Positions 8,721 to 21,400 of a stretch of 43,080 bases of DNA are shown piece by piece. How positions within the stretch are numbered: the stretch's first letter is position 1; each line of letters starts with the position of its first letter. This DNA is from Mycoplasmopsis agassizii (lineage in GTDB: Bacteria > Bacillota_I > Bacilli_A > Mycoplasmatales > Metamycoplasmataceae): assembly GCF_002272945.1 (NCBI RefSeq), contig NZ_NQMN01000003.1:1-43080 (forward strand). The letters are read 5' to 3'. The notes beneath the pieces were generated by a model. It was given only the letters and a program-made list of their open reading frames with translations. It had not been told where the DNA came from and searched no databases. The position numbers and the translations under genes were made by a program.

Positions 8721-9431
8721 ATGATTTCAAGTAAGAGCAATGAACAATATAAAATTTTAAAATCTTTAACAACTAAAAAAGGTAGATTGCAGCATAATGC
8801 ATTTTTAATTGAAGGATCAAAAATAATTGAAGAAGCAAAAAAATTAAATGTCAAATTGACTACATATTGCCCAAAAGGATGTGATGTAGATTTAGCTAAT
8901 TTTTTAATTAATTCAATTTCTGATTTAGAATCAAAACCTGACATGATTGCTAAAGTAGAAATTAAAAAAGTTAATTTAGATTTTAAAAATAGTAAACGCA
9001 TTTTATATTTAGATAATGTAAATGATCCTGGAAATGTAGGTACTTTAATTAGAAGTGCATTAGCTTTCAATTTTGATACAGTTGTATTTTCTAATTTAGA
9101 TATTTATAATCAAAAGATTACTAGATCATCGAGAAATGCGACGTTTTCGGTTAATTTAATAGATGAAAAAGATTACAAAAATATCTTTACTATTTTTAAA
9201 AAATATGGGTTTAAAATTTATGGTGCATTATTAAGTGAAGATGCAAAAGAAATTAATGAAATAAATTTTGATGAAAAATTAGTTGTTGTTTTAGGTAATG
9301 AAGGACACGGAATAAGCGAACAAGTTTTAAAAATTTTAGATGAAAAAATTTATATAAAAATAAATCAAAAACTCGAATCATTAAATGTTGCTATTGCAGG
9401 TGCAATTATCATGAATAAAATAAATAGTTAG
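8721..9431 (+). CDS. TrmH/SpoU-family RNA 2'-O-methyltransferase
   Basis: The product has 236 residues. SPOUT enzymes of this family methylate ribose 2'-OH in rRNA or tRNA using S-adenosylmethionine bound in a C-terminal trefoil knot. The three motifs are clear: NVNDPGNVGTLIRSALAF (motif 1, about residue 94), VVVLGNEGHGISEQVL (motif 2), and IKINQKLESLNVAIAGAIIM (motif 3). An N-terminal substrate-binding region of about 85 residues precedes them and begins SSKSNEQYKILKSL, typical of the RlmB/TrmH 23S-type group. The exact target nucleotide cannot be told from sequence. Confidence 0.9.
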   Translation: MISSKSNEQYKILKSLTTKKGRLQHNAFLIEGSKIIEEAKKLNVKLTTYCPKGCDVDLANFLINSISDLESKPDMIAKVEIKKVNLDFKNSKRILYLDNVNDPGNVGTLIRSALAFNFDTVVFSNLDIYNQKITRSSRNATFSVNLIDEKDYKNIFTIFKKYGFKIYGALLSEDAKEINEINFDEKLVVVLGNEGHGISEQVLKILDEKIYIKINQKLESLNVAIAGAIIMNKINS

Positions 9432-10078
9432 TTTTTATATAAATTTTATTTTGAATATTTTCCTTTTAATAGATGACATATTTTTATAGATTTAAGAAGA
9501 TTTAAATAATGGTTTTTTATGCTTGAAATTATTTTTTATAAAATTTATTTAATGACCAAAATTAATTTGAATTTTTATTTTTATGTTTCATAACAAATTA
9601 ATATGCTAATCATTTTTAATACACTTTATATTAAGTAAATTTAAAAGATTTTATTATTAATAAAGTTTTATTTTTAAAGTTTTTAATTCATCTTGCTAAA
9701 CCTTTTAATTTATTAATTATTGATTTAATAAAATAAAATTTTTGTTTAATGGATAAGAAAATTTATTTAAAAAAACTGTAAATTTTAATTACTTAAGAAC
9801 ATAGATTGAATTCAGAAAATAAATTCTGCATAATTAAAAATCTAATGTCTTAAAAAAGAGTAAAAATTTTTTTGAAAACTATTAAGTAACAATTACTTTG
9901 TTAATAGGAATACATATAAAAAAATATTTCATCAGTTATTTTGAAATTATTTAAAAAATAAATATTGAAAAAATGAATAATAACAATTAAAACTTAAATT
10001 ATTGGAATGAGTAAATAATTTTGAAAAATCAGAATAACGTAAATAAATAAAATTTGTGTGTTTTAGGAGAAAGCAAAA
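9432..10078. other. 647-bp intergenic stretch, extremely AT-rich
   Basis: I see no supported gene, RNA gene or strong hairpin here. Stops are frequent in all frames. The only functional site I would name is the AGGAGA ribosome-binding site at 10065-10070 that serves the methyltransferase gene. It may be decayed sequence between the RNA methyltransferase and the DNA methyltransferase. Confidence 0.5.
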
Positions 10079-11176
10079 ATGAATTTTAAAAATAAAATAT
10101 TACACAGCGAAACAATTGAAATGATGAAAAAGTTGCCAGACAAATCTTTTGATTTTTGTTTTGCAGATCCACCTTATTTTATGCAAATTGCTGATGGCAA
10201 AAAACTTTATAGAGTTGAAGGAAGTGAATTTAGTGGTGTTGATGATGATTGAGATAAGTTTGAATCAATGGAAAAATACAAAGTATTTACTAAAAGTTGG
10301 TTAACTGAAGTTCACAGATTATTAAAAACTAATGGGACTATTTGCGTAATCTCGGGTATGCAATCTATTTTTGAAATAGGTTCAATTTTAAGAGACCTGG
10401 GCTTTTGAGTAATAAATGACATCATTTGAAAAAAATCAAATCCTACTCCTAATTTTTCTGGTTCACGTTTAAATAATAGTCACGAAACAATGATCTGAGC
10501 TAGCAAGAGTAAAAAATCTAAATTTACATTCAACTACAAAACAGGTAAAGCATTAAATAACGGTAAACAAATGGGTTCAATTTGACAGTTTCCTATTTGT
10601 TCAGGTTCGGAAAGATTAAAGGATGATGAAAATAAAAAACTTCATAATACTCAAAAACCAGAAGCACTATTACATAGAATAATTACTTTGTTTACTAAAA
10701 AAGGTGATTTAATTCTCGACCCTTTTGGTGGTACAATGACTACTGCAGCTGTTGCTAAAAAGACAGGTAGAACTTACACAATGATCGAACAAGATGAAAA
10801 TTACATTAAATATGGTCAAAAGAGACTTGATAATGTAATGGAAGAAATAGGCGATATTGAAAATGCCATTTTCGATAACAAACCTCTAAAAGTTTCAATG
10901 GCAGAAATGGTTCAAAATGGATTTTTTATAATAGGAGAAGAGTTTCATCATAAAAATGGAGAAACAGCAATTCTTTCAGATAATAGGGGTTATCTAAAAT
11001 ATAAAGATACCGTAGAATCAATGCATGAAGTTGCTGCGAAAATGGGTAACAACAAACGAAGAGTTAATGCTTTTGATTTCCTTCTAGTCAAAAGAAATGG
11101 TAAATTAGTGTCAATTTCAGAAGTAAGAGAAAACTACAGGCAATATGTTAAAACCAGTTCGTTATTTCTTAATTAG
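10079..11176 (+). CDS. Orphan DNA adenine methyltransferase, CcrM/HinfI-like with RAMA-type C-terminus
   Basis: The product has 365 residues with TGA as Trp (one TGG is also used). ATG 10079 follows AGGAGA at 10065-10070. The catalytic motif DPPY (FCFADPPYF, about residue 33) precedes the AdoMet-binding LDPFGGTMTT (about residue 215). That is the beta-class order of N6-adenine or N4-cytosine enzymes. After the catalytic domain, a segment of about 85 residues (GFFIIGEEFHHKNGETAIL ... ESMHEVAAKM ... NAFDFLLV) resembles the RAMA domain. That domain gives CcrM and M.HinfI their GANTC recognition. Length matches these enzymes (about 358). No restriction gene lies beside it, so it looks like a solitary epigenetic methylase. 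GANTC specificity is inference. Confidence 0.87.
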
Positions 11177-11195
11177 GTTTACCTAAACTAATATG

Positions 11196-11228
11196 AAAGT
11201 GGAGTTTTAAAAAATTCCACTTTTGTTT
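11196..11228 (+). terminator. Rho-independent terminator after the methyltransferase gene
   Basis: Stem AAAGTGGA (11196-11203) with TCCACTTT (11216-11223), an A/T loop, and a following T-rich tail. Confidence 0.8.
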
Positions 11229-11309
11229 TACTGATCAATCAGCAAAAACATATTTATATTTTGTGTAAAGCTTCCATTTTATGAAAATTTTTCACACTCT
11301 AGACTATTT

Positions 11310-11315
11310 TATAAT
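11310..11315 (+). promoter_or_regulatory. Candidate -10 box for the coiled-coil gene at 11371
   Basis: A perfect TATAAT lies 55 bases before the start codon, downstream of the methyltransferase terminator. No convincing -35 box is visible, as is common in mycoplasmas. Confidence 0.45.
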
Positions 11316-11370
11316 AGTTAGAGATTTTCTAGGTTAAAATATAACTATATACAATTTTAAAAAGGAAAAT

Positions 11371-11907
11371 ATGACCAAGAAAAGAGATTATATAACGTTA
11401 ACTGAAGTTAACGAAATCGCTAAAAAATTCAAAGATAAAAAGATTTATGTTTTAGATGATACAGATGATAGATTTACTGCTACAATAGAGTTTATGGATA
11501 AAAAAATCACTAAACCAAAAGATAATGATGACAGATTTGATAAATTAGAAAAGAAAGTGGATCAAATTTCTGCTGACTTAAATAAATTGTCGAAAACTGT
11601 TGACACTTTATCTAGTGATTTCGCTACATTATCAACTACAGTCAATGGTCTTATTCAAACAGTAAGTAATTTGAGCCAAACGGTCGATGGGCTTGTTCAA
11701 GCTAATATTGTTTTAACTCAAAATTTAAATCAAATCGCTAATATTGTTGCAAAATTATCTGATACTGTTGTCGAAGGATTCAAACAAGTAAATCAACGCC
11801 TTGATGTATTAGAAGCAGATGTATCTGATTTAAAAGTAACCGTAGCAGATCTAGTTGTTCGTATGGAACGTGTTGAAGACATCCTTGAACGAAACAATTT
11901 AAGATAA
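11371..11907 (+). CDS. Coiled-coil protein, DUF16-like
   Basis: The product has 178 residues and no signal peptide. ATG 11371 follows AAAGGA at 11361-11366. An N-terminal head of about 55 residues (TLTEVNEIAKKFKDKKIYVL) precedes a continuous run of seven-residue repeats with Leu, Val or Ile at a/d positions (DLNKLSKTVDTLSSDF, NLSQTVDGLVQ, RLDVLEADVSDLKVTV), so a long parallel coiled coil is expected. The layout resembles DUF16 proteins of Mycoplasma pneumoniae, known to form coiled-coil oligomers of unknown role. Its head differs from that of the three coiled-coil genes after the gliding operon. It is the gene just upstream of the gliding pair, but a terminator separates them. Confidence 0.72.
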   Translation: MTKKRDYITLTEVNEIAKKFKDKKIYVLDDTDDRFTATIEFMDKKITKPKDNDDRFDKLEKKVDQISADLNKLSKTVDTLSSDFATLSTTVNGLIQTVSNLSQTVDGLVQANIVLTQNLNQIANIVAKLSDTVVEGFKQVNQRLDVLEADVSDLKVTVADLVVRMERVEDILERNNLR

Positions 11908-11928
11908 TAAACTGAATAATTTTTGAAG

Positions 11929-11957
11929 AATAAGATTTATATAAATCTTATTTTTTG
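11929..11957 (+). terminator. Rho-independent terminator after the coiled-coil gene
   Basis: A perfect palindrome, AATAAGATTTAT (11929-11940) with ATAAATCTTATT (11941-11952), followed by further T. Confidence 0.75.
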
Positions 11958-12429
11958 TTTGTATTTTTGTAGTTTATTTGTCTGCAGCAGCATCAATTAC
12001 TAGCTAGTAAAAATGAAAAAATGTTTAAAAAATAGTTTAATTTACCTTATTTTTACTATTTTTTAACGCAAATTTTGTCTGTGAAAAGCAGCAGATTTTT
12101 AACATATAGTTTGGATAATAATTTATAATTTCATTAACAATTCAATTGTTAATATAAGGGGATTTGCAAACCTTTTTCATCAACTATTTAAGCTATTCTG
12201 TGACTAGCAACTACTATCAGGAAATATTTTTTAAAAAAATACAAAAATTTTTTCATTTTTTTGATATAGGGAGCATTAGTTTATAATCTCTAGGATTATC
12301 GGCAGAAATAATCAGAATTAAAAAGAATTAGAATAGTTTATATATTTGTGTTTAACAATTTTATTGTTAGATTTTTTAATATTCAAATTTACAAATAAAT
12401 AAGCGCTTTGAAAGGACTATTAACTAGTT
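11958..12429 (+). promoter_or_regulatory. Long upstream region of the gliding operon with promoter-like boxes and two matching inverted repeats
   Basis: This stretch of about 470 bp holds no supported gene. TTGATA (12261-12266) and TATAAT (12282-12287) form a possible promoter with a short 15-bp spacer; another TATAAT lies at 12124-12129. Two inverted repeats share the same arms: TTAACAATT / AATTGTTAA (12134-12152) and TAACAAT / ATTGTTA (12353-12369). They could be a protein-binding pair or RNA hairpins in a long leader. The ribosome site is AAAGGA at 12411-12416, 13 bases from the ATG, which is rather far. Confidence 0.45.
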
Positions 12430-15400
12430 ATGCAGAAAAAAGCAAAAATCATTATCGGAGTCGTAGGAGCAACTGTTGCCGTTGGAGCAGCAGTTGGTGG
12501 AGGTGTTGGATTAGGACTTAAAAGTCTAAACAACAACACCATTGACATTCTTAATAATGCCAAAAACCTTGAAATTTCTTTACAAAATGAAGACAATTTA
12601 AAGGCTCAATATACAGCCATGGACATGGCAACTTTTTGATCAACTAACAAACAGTTATTATCAGTGCAAGACACTAATAATAACTTTTTTGGTGGTGTTT
12701 TTTATATGATCACGGAGGTTGCTGAAAAAGAAAATAGCGATGGTAAAGTTTTAGTTGTTACCATTACTAAAGCAAGAGAATTAACAAGTAATACAAAAGT
12801 TACTTATACAAAAGAAATTAGTGGCTTTTTATCTCGTGAAGTTGGAACAACTAAGTTGTTTGACTCAATTGAAAGAGCTAATGTAGACCAGTCAGACTTT
12901 TATGCTACTTTTAGCATAAAAGCAAGTGCTGCTAATAAAACTGCAAATCAAATTACAACTGATGATGTAGTTGCTAATACAACTAAAACCTGAAAAGATA
13001 TTGAAATTACAATTGATAGTGTTAGTGCACCAACTGATACTAGTGTTTTAGTAACTTACACAATTAAACGTAACATTGGTAATACTAGTGTTGCAAGAGG
13101 TTTAACTTACACAATTGCTAATGTAGTTTCTCGTGATGAAGGAGTTTTAAATGCTTCAGCAGATTTAGTGCCTGAATTAGCAACTGCAGCACGCTTGCAA
13201 GCAATGGATTCACGTTTTACTAGTCGCTCAGCTTCAAATGTAGCAACTAGTTTAAAAATTCAAGATGTTAAAACTTCATCATTTACTTTTAAAGACTTAA
13301 CTAAAAAAGGTGATAGTTTTGTTAATGATTCAGGTGTTGCTTACTCTATTAGCAAAGTAGTTGTACCAACTGATAAAGATAGCCATAGTGTTAGTTTAAC
13401 AGTTACTAAAAGTTATGGAACTTCTTCAGCAACTTATGATTTAGAAGTTGATACTTTCTATTCACAAAATGAATATGAATTAATTACTACTTTAAACACT
13501 AATTTAGCACCATTAATTACTATTAATGAGACCTTAAAAAAAATGGCTGTTGCTCAGCTAACTAACGATAATTTCTTAGAAAATGCAACCTTTAGACAAC
13601 CAGATAATGCAAATGGTACTGTTTATGCTTTAACAGGTGTTGATTTTGCTGCTTCAGATACACGCCAAGGAATTGCTCAAGTTACTTTATCAGCAACTCG
13701 TGGAAGTGCTGTCTTAGCAACTAGCACTCAGTTACAAGGCTTTTTAACTAGTGCTGCTTTTGCTAAAAATGTTTTTGAAGAAATTAAAACTTCAGCTCCT
13801 GAAGTAAGATTTAAAAATAATACAAAGCCATTTAAATTTGCAAGTGCAATTAATAATGGTGACCTAGAACCTGCTATTTCTGCCGAATTAAGTGCAAAAC
13901 TAGGACAAGCAAACGCTGGAAGCGATAGTGAATTAATCAGAGTTTCTTATTTAATTGATAATACACAAGATAATGCAACTGGTAAAATCAGTGCAACTTT
14001 AACTATTAGTCTACGTAATGAAAATGGTGGAGTACTTGATACTTACACTAAAAAAACAGAACTAACTGGATATACTAAAAAAGAACTTGATACACAAGTA
14101 ATTGATTACTTTGTAAGTAAAAAAACAGTGCCTAGTGTAACTAGTGAAGCAGTTAAAAATAAAAAACCTTCAGATGTTAAAACTGATGATTTCAACCCTA
14201 TTAATACAACTGATACAAACGAAAACCCACGTAACTCAGTAAGTCCAATTACTGGAAAAGTTACAGAAGTTAAGAGTTCAAATGATAAAGCAGGAACTGT
14301 TGTTGCTGTTGTAACGATTTCAAATAGCGATAGTTCTGTAAGTAAAACTTATGAAGTAACTGTTTCAGATTTTGCTTCAGATAAACGTAATAATGAACGT
14401 GCTTTAGAAATCTTTAATAGTTCAAATCCTAATGCAGTTAAATATAAATCAACTTCAGCAACTGCTAAAATTGATACTTTCCCTACAAATGTTACAGTTA
14501 ATGATTTAGAACTAGGTACTTTAACAACTTACCAAGCAACTGTGGAAAATCAAACTACACCAATTACTGTAACTAATAAGATTCAATCAATTGGTAACCA
14601 AAATGATAATAACGGTAACTTAACAGTTACAGTTTTATCAACTGCAGGGACACAAGGAGAAGATGATTATGCAAGTGAAGTTTTCACTTACATAATTGAT
14701 GGTTTTAACACTACTCCACGCCAAACTGCTAAAGAAGCAGTTGAAGCTATCAAGCGTGATTTAGAAAGTAATACTGCAACTACTTTCTTTTTTACAAATG
14801 CCGATCAAAAAGTAGATACAACTCCTAGTGCAGCTGCTAATGTTGCTTTATATACAGTAGTTAATCGTGATTCATCAGCAGTTATTATTGATACTAATAA
14901 TAATAGTGATGTTGATTGAAAAGTTGATGAAGCAAATGGAACTTTAAAAGCAACTTTAAAATTGCGTTCAATTGCTACTGATTCAACTACTCAACAACCA
15001 CTTTATTCAACTACTGTAGAAATTAGTTTAAGTGGCTTTAATACAAGTGCACGTAGTGCTAATTTACAACTAGTTCAGCAATTTGTAGGTAATCAAACTA
15101 CTTTTGCAGCAGTTAAATCAGATGATGGTTCTTCTGTAGTTAATACTGCTAATCCACCTGTATTTAACGGTGTTGCAAACATTCCTTTTGCAAGCGATTT
15201 CAATAAAACCTTAACTCTATCAAGTGCTGTAATTAAAGAGAATTGACAGAAAGTTAAAACAAAATATAAAACAATTGAAACAAATTCTACAGAACATGAA
15301 GTTAATTTAGAAGTAACAGGTTGAAGCCCAATTGAAGAAGTAGTAAATGGTGAAACTGTTTCAACTAAAGGTGAAGCAACTGTTTTAGCAACTATTGGTA

Positions 15401-18400
15401 GTGGAAATAATGCAGCAAGTGCTACATATAAATTCACTATTGGTGGTTTCCCTACAAATGATAAAATTAGAAACCAACAACTAGTTGATCAATATGTTTC
15501 ATCAGCAACTAGAGCCGTTCCTTTATTAGTAAATAGTGCTTTAAAATCAACTACAACTGCATCTAAATTAACTAACACAGATTACAGTGTTAATCTACGT
15601 AGTGCAACTTTATTAGGTTCAATTGATAAAGTTGAAAAAGAAAAAGATGGCGATGGTCGCCGTGCTGTAATTACTGTTAAAGTAACTGCAGGTTCAGGTG
15701 CTAGTGAAGCGTTTAACACTTATAACTATACTGATACAGGTTTCTTAAGTGAAAACCAATTTAAAATTTATGAAGCTTCTAGTTCTTTAGAAAGTCAAAT
15801 TGAACAAGCAGCCAGAGCAAATCGTTTAAATGCAATTGCTAATTTAATCCATGCTCGAGCTGGTAGTCAAAATAAAACAGCTGATAATGTAGTTACTAAT
15901 GATATTGTGATTGCTACAGAAAACGGTGTTACTTTTACAGTTATTATTGATGAACGTAATTCAGAAACAGGTGAAGTAACTATTCGTTTAGTTGGTGAAT
16001 CAGAAGGTGAATCACTAGCAAGTACTAAACCTTTAAAAGTAAGTTTATTTGCAAGTAGTAAAGATGCTCAAGTTAGAAACGCAACTAAATATGGTGTTGA
16101 CTTTAAGCAAAATGTTAATAAAAATATTTCTGCAAATGAAGCAACTGTTGATATGTTTGAAATGGTAGCAGTTTCTAGTGAAGATGAAGCTAAATTTATT
16201 TATACAATCACTGCTGTTACTCAAGTAGGAACAGGAGTAACAGCCACTGAAGGTTCTGTAGGTTTATTTACTATTAAAGTAGCCTTAAAATCAGATCCAT
16301 CTGTTTCACATAATTATACAACTAGATATACTAACTTTATTCCTACTATTAAAGCAGCAAATGCTAAGATCGTGCTTGATTATATTGCTTCAAGTTCAAA
16401 AGTAACTCCTGAAGTTGCTGCAGGAATCAAAGCAGCTAAATCTCCTTCACAGTTATTATCTAGCGATGTAACTATTGGAGCCCATCCTTCTAACTTATCA
16501 GTTACAGTTGATCGTATTGATGTAGTACCAACTGCTGATGATAGTGCTAATATTGTTTTAAAAGTAAGTGCAGGAAGTGGCGATGCTGCTTATTCAGCAA
16601 CTTATGACACTATCTTAAGTGGTTTTGCAGCGCCTTCAAAAGCTGCAAATGAAATTACTTTAGAGCGCTACATTGCTAATAGTAACCGTGATGAAGTGAC
16701 CTTAAATGATGATGTAGATAAAAACAAAGTATCAGTTAACCGTTTGGTTAATGATGATTTTACATTGCCACTTGTTTCAAGTGTTAACCAAAATATTACT
16801 CAAAGAGTAACTAATGTCGCAGTTTCTCCTACTAATCAAACAACTGCAATTGTGACTGTTACTTTAACTCTAGGTAGTGGTGAACGCCAAGCAACCAAAA
16901 CCTATACTAAAGACTTTACAGGCTTTATTACAACTGCTAAAGGACAAGCCTTTAAAGTAATTGAAGGATACTTTGCAGAAAATAATAATGATACTGCTAA
17001 ATACTTACAACCACAAGTCTTAGGACAAGATAAAAAAGTTGTGAAATCAAATGAGATCTCACAATCACTTGCTTTAGCATCACCTATTAGTGATCATTGA
17101 ACTATCAATAGTTCAATCGCAGGTTCACATACTTTTGCAGATGGTTCTACAGCAGATTTTTCAACTTTAAAATTTGCAGTTACTAAAGTAGAAGCTGCTC
17201 GGGATGAATTAAATGCAGTTGATGTTACAGTGACTGTAACTAGTGATCAAGGTGGAACTGATGGTTCTGCTAGTGATACTTATGTGATTCGTTTTAGTAA
17301 TTTATTAAGTGATTCACAATACCGTAACTATCAAAAAGCAAAACAATATGCAGATAGCAGTGCTAAAAGTATTCCACAACTTTTATCTACTGTATCTAAA
17401 AGTTCAAATGCTGTAGTTGAATTAACTACTGCAAGTTTCACACTAACTCAACCAACTGACACAGATATTAGTTTAAGAATTACTGAAATTAAACCTGATA
17501 GTGCTAATGATACAATCGCAGTAGTAACTGTTGCTGTAACAGTAGGACAAGGACTTGCTCAAGTAAGCCATGTTACTTATGATACAAAAATCGATGGCTT
17601 CTTAAAACCTGGTAAAGCCTTAAATGAAAAACTTGTTAAAGCATATGCAGAATCAACTACTAAAAATAGTCCTTTATTAAACCGTAATATTAATAAAGAT
17701 ATTACTTCAGTAGAAACTATTACAACAAGTAACTTCTCAATTGCTCAACCAATTGTAGGGGCAAATCAAACACCAATTACTTTAGCAATCACTAGTGTTG
17801 CTAAAGATGAAACAAATAACAAAGTAACTGTAACAGTTACAGTTACTGCAGGTGCTGGTACTGACCAAGCAACAACTACTTATACACATGAAGAAACTGG
17901 TTTTGCTTCAAAAGCAAAAGCAAATGCACAAAAAGCAGTTACTGAATATATCGGTAGTTCAAGCCGTGCAGTTGCACAAAAAGGTGACAGTGTTACTGAA
18001 GATAAAACTGCTAAAGATGTTACAACTAGCGATTTCAAATTAAATCCTGCATCTCCTGATACAAATTCAAAACTAAAAGTAGAAATTAGTGCAGTTGCTC
18101 AATCACCAAATGATGATACAGTTGTGATTGTAACTATTAAAGTTTCTTCAACTGAAGATTCAAACGTAAGTCAAACTTATACACAATCTATTTCTGGTTT
18201 TGCTTCAGCAATTAAAAAAGAAAATATTACTAAAGTTAAAGCCTATACAAGTCCTAGCACAGGTAGTGCACAAGCACCTACTGTATTAGGCGAAAAGTCA
18301 AGTCTATCTGTATCTAACTTAACATCTCTAGATTTTTCTTTTGCTACTATTCAAGCATCACATCCTGATTTAACTTTCTCAATTGCCGATATTAAAGAGA

Positions 18401-21400
18401 AAAATGCAGATAAAGGTTCTGCTCAAACTGAAGAAGATCAAAAAATTGCTGTTGTTAGTGTCAATGTATCAACTGGTACAGGGGTAAACTTCTATTCAGA
18501 AACTAAAGATTTTGAAATCTCAGGTTTTGCTGACCGTGCTACTGGACAAGCAATTGCTAAAATTCTTTCTTACATTAATAGTGCTAGCCGTGCTAATGTA
18601 ACTTTAAAAGATCAACAAACTTTATTAACACCACCACGTAGTGTTAAAACTGAGCAACTAACAGTTGCTTCAGCACCTTCATCATTAGGATTAACTGTTT
18701 CAATTGATTCAATTGTTTTAAATGAAGCAAATGTTAATGTTGATGATATTAACTCAACTGTTTTATTTGTGAAAGTAAAAGTTGCTGATACAGCAAATGC
18801 TAACCTTTCAAGATTCTATTATTCAACTATAAGTGGTTTTACTTCTTATGCAAGAAAACAAGCAACTGATTTTGCTACTGCTTTAATTTGACCTGGAGTT
18901 TATAGTTCAACAACTACTAAAGAAAGCAGCACTTTATTAAAAGCTGAAGAATACAAAACTAGAATTCCTTCAGAAATTACTTTAGATCATTTATCTATCG
19001 CTCAAGCTAACCCATTACAAACTACAACTGCTTCTTTTGATAGAACTAAATATGAAGCAACCTTTTCACAACTAAATGCCGATAATAGTAATGGTTCTTT
19101 AACTGTAACAGTTAGTGTTCATTATAAAGAAGGTGATAAAATCGGAGATTTTATTGCAACTTATAATGCAACTATTACAGGTTTCCAAACTGCTTCACAG
19201 CGTAAAATAGCAAACGCTGTTGCTTATGATTTCTCTATTAGTGAAGAACTTTTAAAATCATATACAGCTAGTGCAACTAATGCTGGTTTCTATGAAATTA
19301 GAGGAGCACAAAAAACTGCTAAAGATAATAACGTTAATGATTCAACTTTAGTTTATTCAGTAACTAAAGTTGAAAGCCAAGGTGATGGTTCATCTGTTAA
19401 ATTAACTATCTCTATTACTACTCCAGAAGACCCTGGAGTAAAAAGAGAGTATAACCAAACTATTACTGGTTTCTTAAATAAAACTAAATACGATAATTTA
19501 ACTAAGTTAAATGCTTTCAAAGCATCTTCAAATTGACAAGTAGGATTATCTCAAGAAGTACAAGGTGGAGCAGGTAAAACAGATACTGCTTCAGGAGTTG
19601 CTAATAAAATTAATGCAGCGTTAACTAATGCAGACACTTTAAAAACTTACTTTACTAATTTAGACCCTAATGTAGCAGGCTTAACTAGAACAGTAACTAA
19701 AGTTGAATTTGATTCAGCACTACGTACTGTAACAATTACTTATACAACCTTTTCAGGTACTGAAGGTGATGACCAGATCTCTGAAGTTAATACTATTAAA
19801 TATGATGGATTTACTTCAGAAGCACAAAATGCTTTAGTAATTGCTCGTGATACTATTTTAGCTGCTAATAAGGATGCTGATGCTACAAAACATTACATCG
19901 TAGTAAAAACTGCTAAGAAAGATAAAATTGTTGATCATACAGCAAATACTGACTATACAGAAACATTCTTTACTACTGATGATTTCCAGCTTAGTGATAC
20001 ACTAAAAAGCAAACTTGATGCTGTTAAAACAAGTTCTTCTGAATCTGCATCTACTGAAAAAGTAACTGCGACTGTTAAATCAGTGCAGCCTACTACACGT
20101 GATAATCTAGTAAATGGTCAGGCAACTGTAACTATTGAATTAAAATCAACTTCAAGTGCAACCTTAGAATTTAATATGTTAATTGGTGAAGTATCTGGTA
20201 AGTTTAAAACCTTCAAAGATCTAATTGATGAATATATTAAGAAATCAGATCGTGTTAAACCAACAACAACTTTAGATAAAGATCAAAAATGAACAACTGT
20301 TGCTAAAGTTATTGAAAAACCAAATAATAATGGTTCAAACGATACAACTAATAACATCTATTCAACAGAAACATCTAAAGATTTAGAAAAAGGTTTAAAA
20401 CTGTCATTGAATAATACAGTTTTAAATAACCTAGATAATTCAAAAATTGACTTTACTTATGGTGTAACTGTTCAACTTAAAACTAAGTTTAATAATAACT
20501 CATCTGTAATTACTGTTCAAGGTACTTATAATGAACAACTAAGTGGCTTTAAGAAAAATATTTGACAAGGTCATTCTTATCGCTATCAAGATGCTAGCGA
20601 TAACTATTATGTTGCTTCTTTAAGTGATATTACTAATAAAGAAGCAGTTACTAAATTAGAAGTAGCAGGTAGTGTAGTTACTATTAATGATGACTTTAAA
20701 AATAATACAAGTCTAACTGAATTAACCTTAAATTCAGGGACAACTACAATTAGTGCTAAAGCCTTTGAAAAAGCAAAACTAACTACTTTAACTTTACCTA
20801 GTTCAATGGCTTCTATTGGTGAAAGTGCTTTTGCTGCTTCAGTCTTAACTAGTCTAACTAAAATGGAAGATACAGCAATTACTAGCTTAAAAGAAAATGT
20901 TTTTGCTGCTGCAAATTCAACTGTTGTAAAACAAATTCATGATTGAAAATACAAAAAAGCAGAAGTTGTTGCTGTTAAGATCAATAACAAAAATAAATCA
21001 GATGTCAAAGCATCTGATGTACAAAAAACAGATATTGGTTTTGAAAATTCTGCCGATTTAGCTTCAAAAGATGATATCCACTTTGTTTTAGATACTGATC
21101 CTATTAGTTTAACTAATGACTATTTTGGTGGTCTAACACTAAAATACAAAATCTTAATTGCACCACAAGCAACTGCAACTGCTACAGATTCAAATAGTAA
21201 GTCAATTACTTTAAAAGTTACTGGCTTTAAAAATGATCTATACTTTAATAATGACACTGCAGAAATCATGAAAAAAGTTACTCATGATTTCGATGCTGCT
21301 AATTTAGATCAAGTTGTTGTTAATGATGCTAACTTAGTATCAAGTTTTAATTCATCAAAAGGAAGCAGTCAATATGTGCAAACAGTGGATGCTTTCAAAC

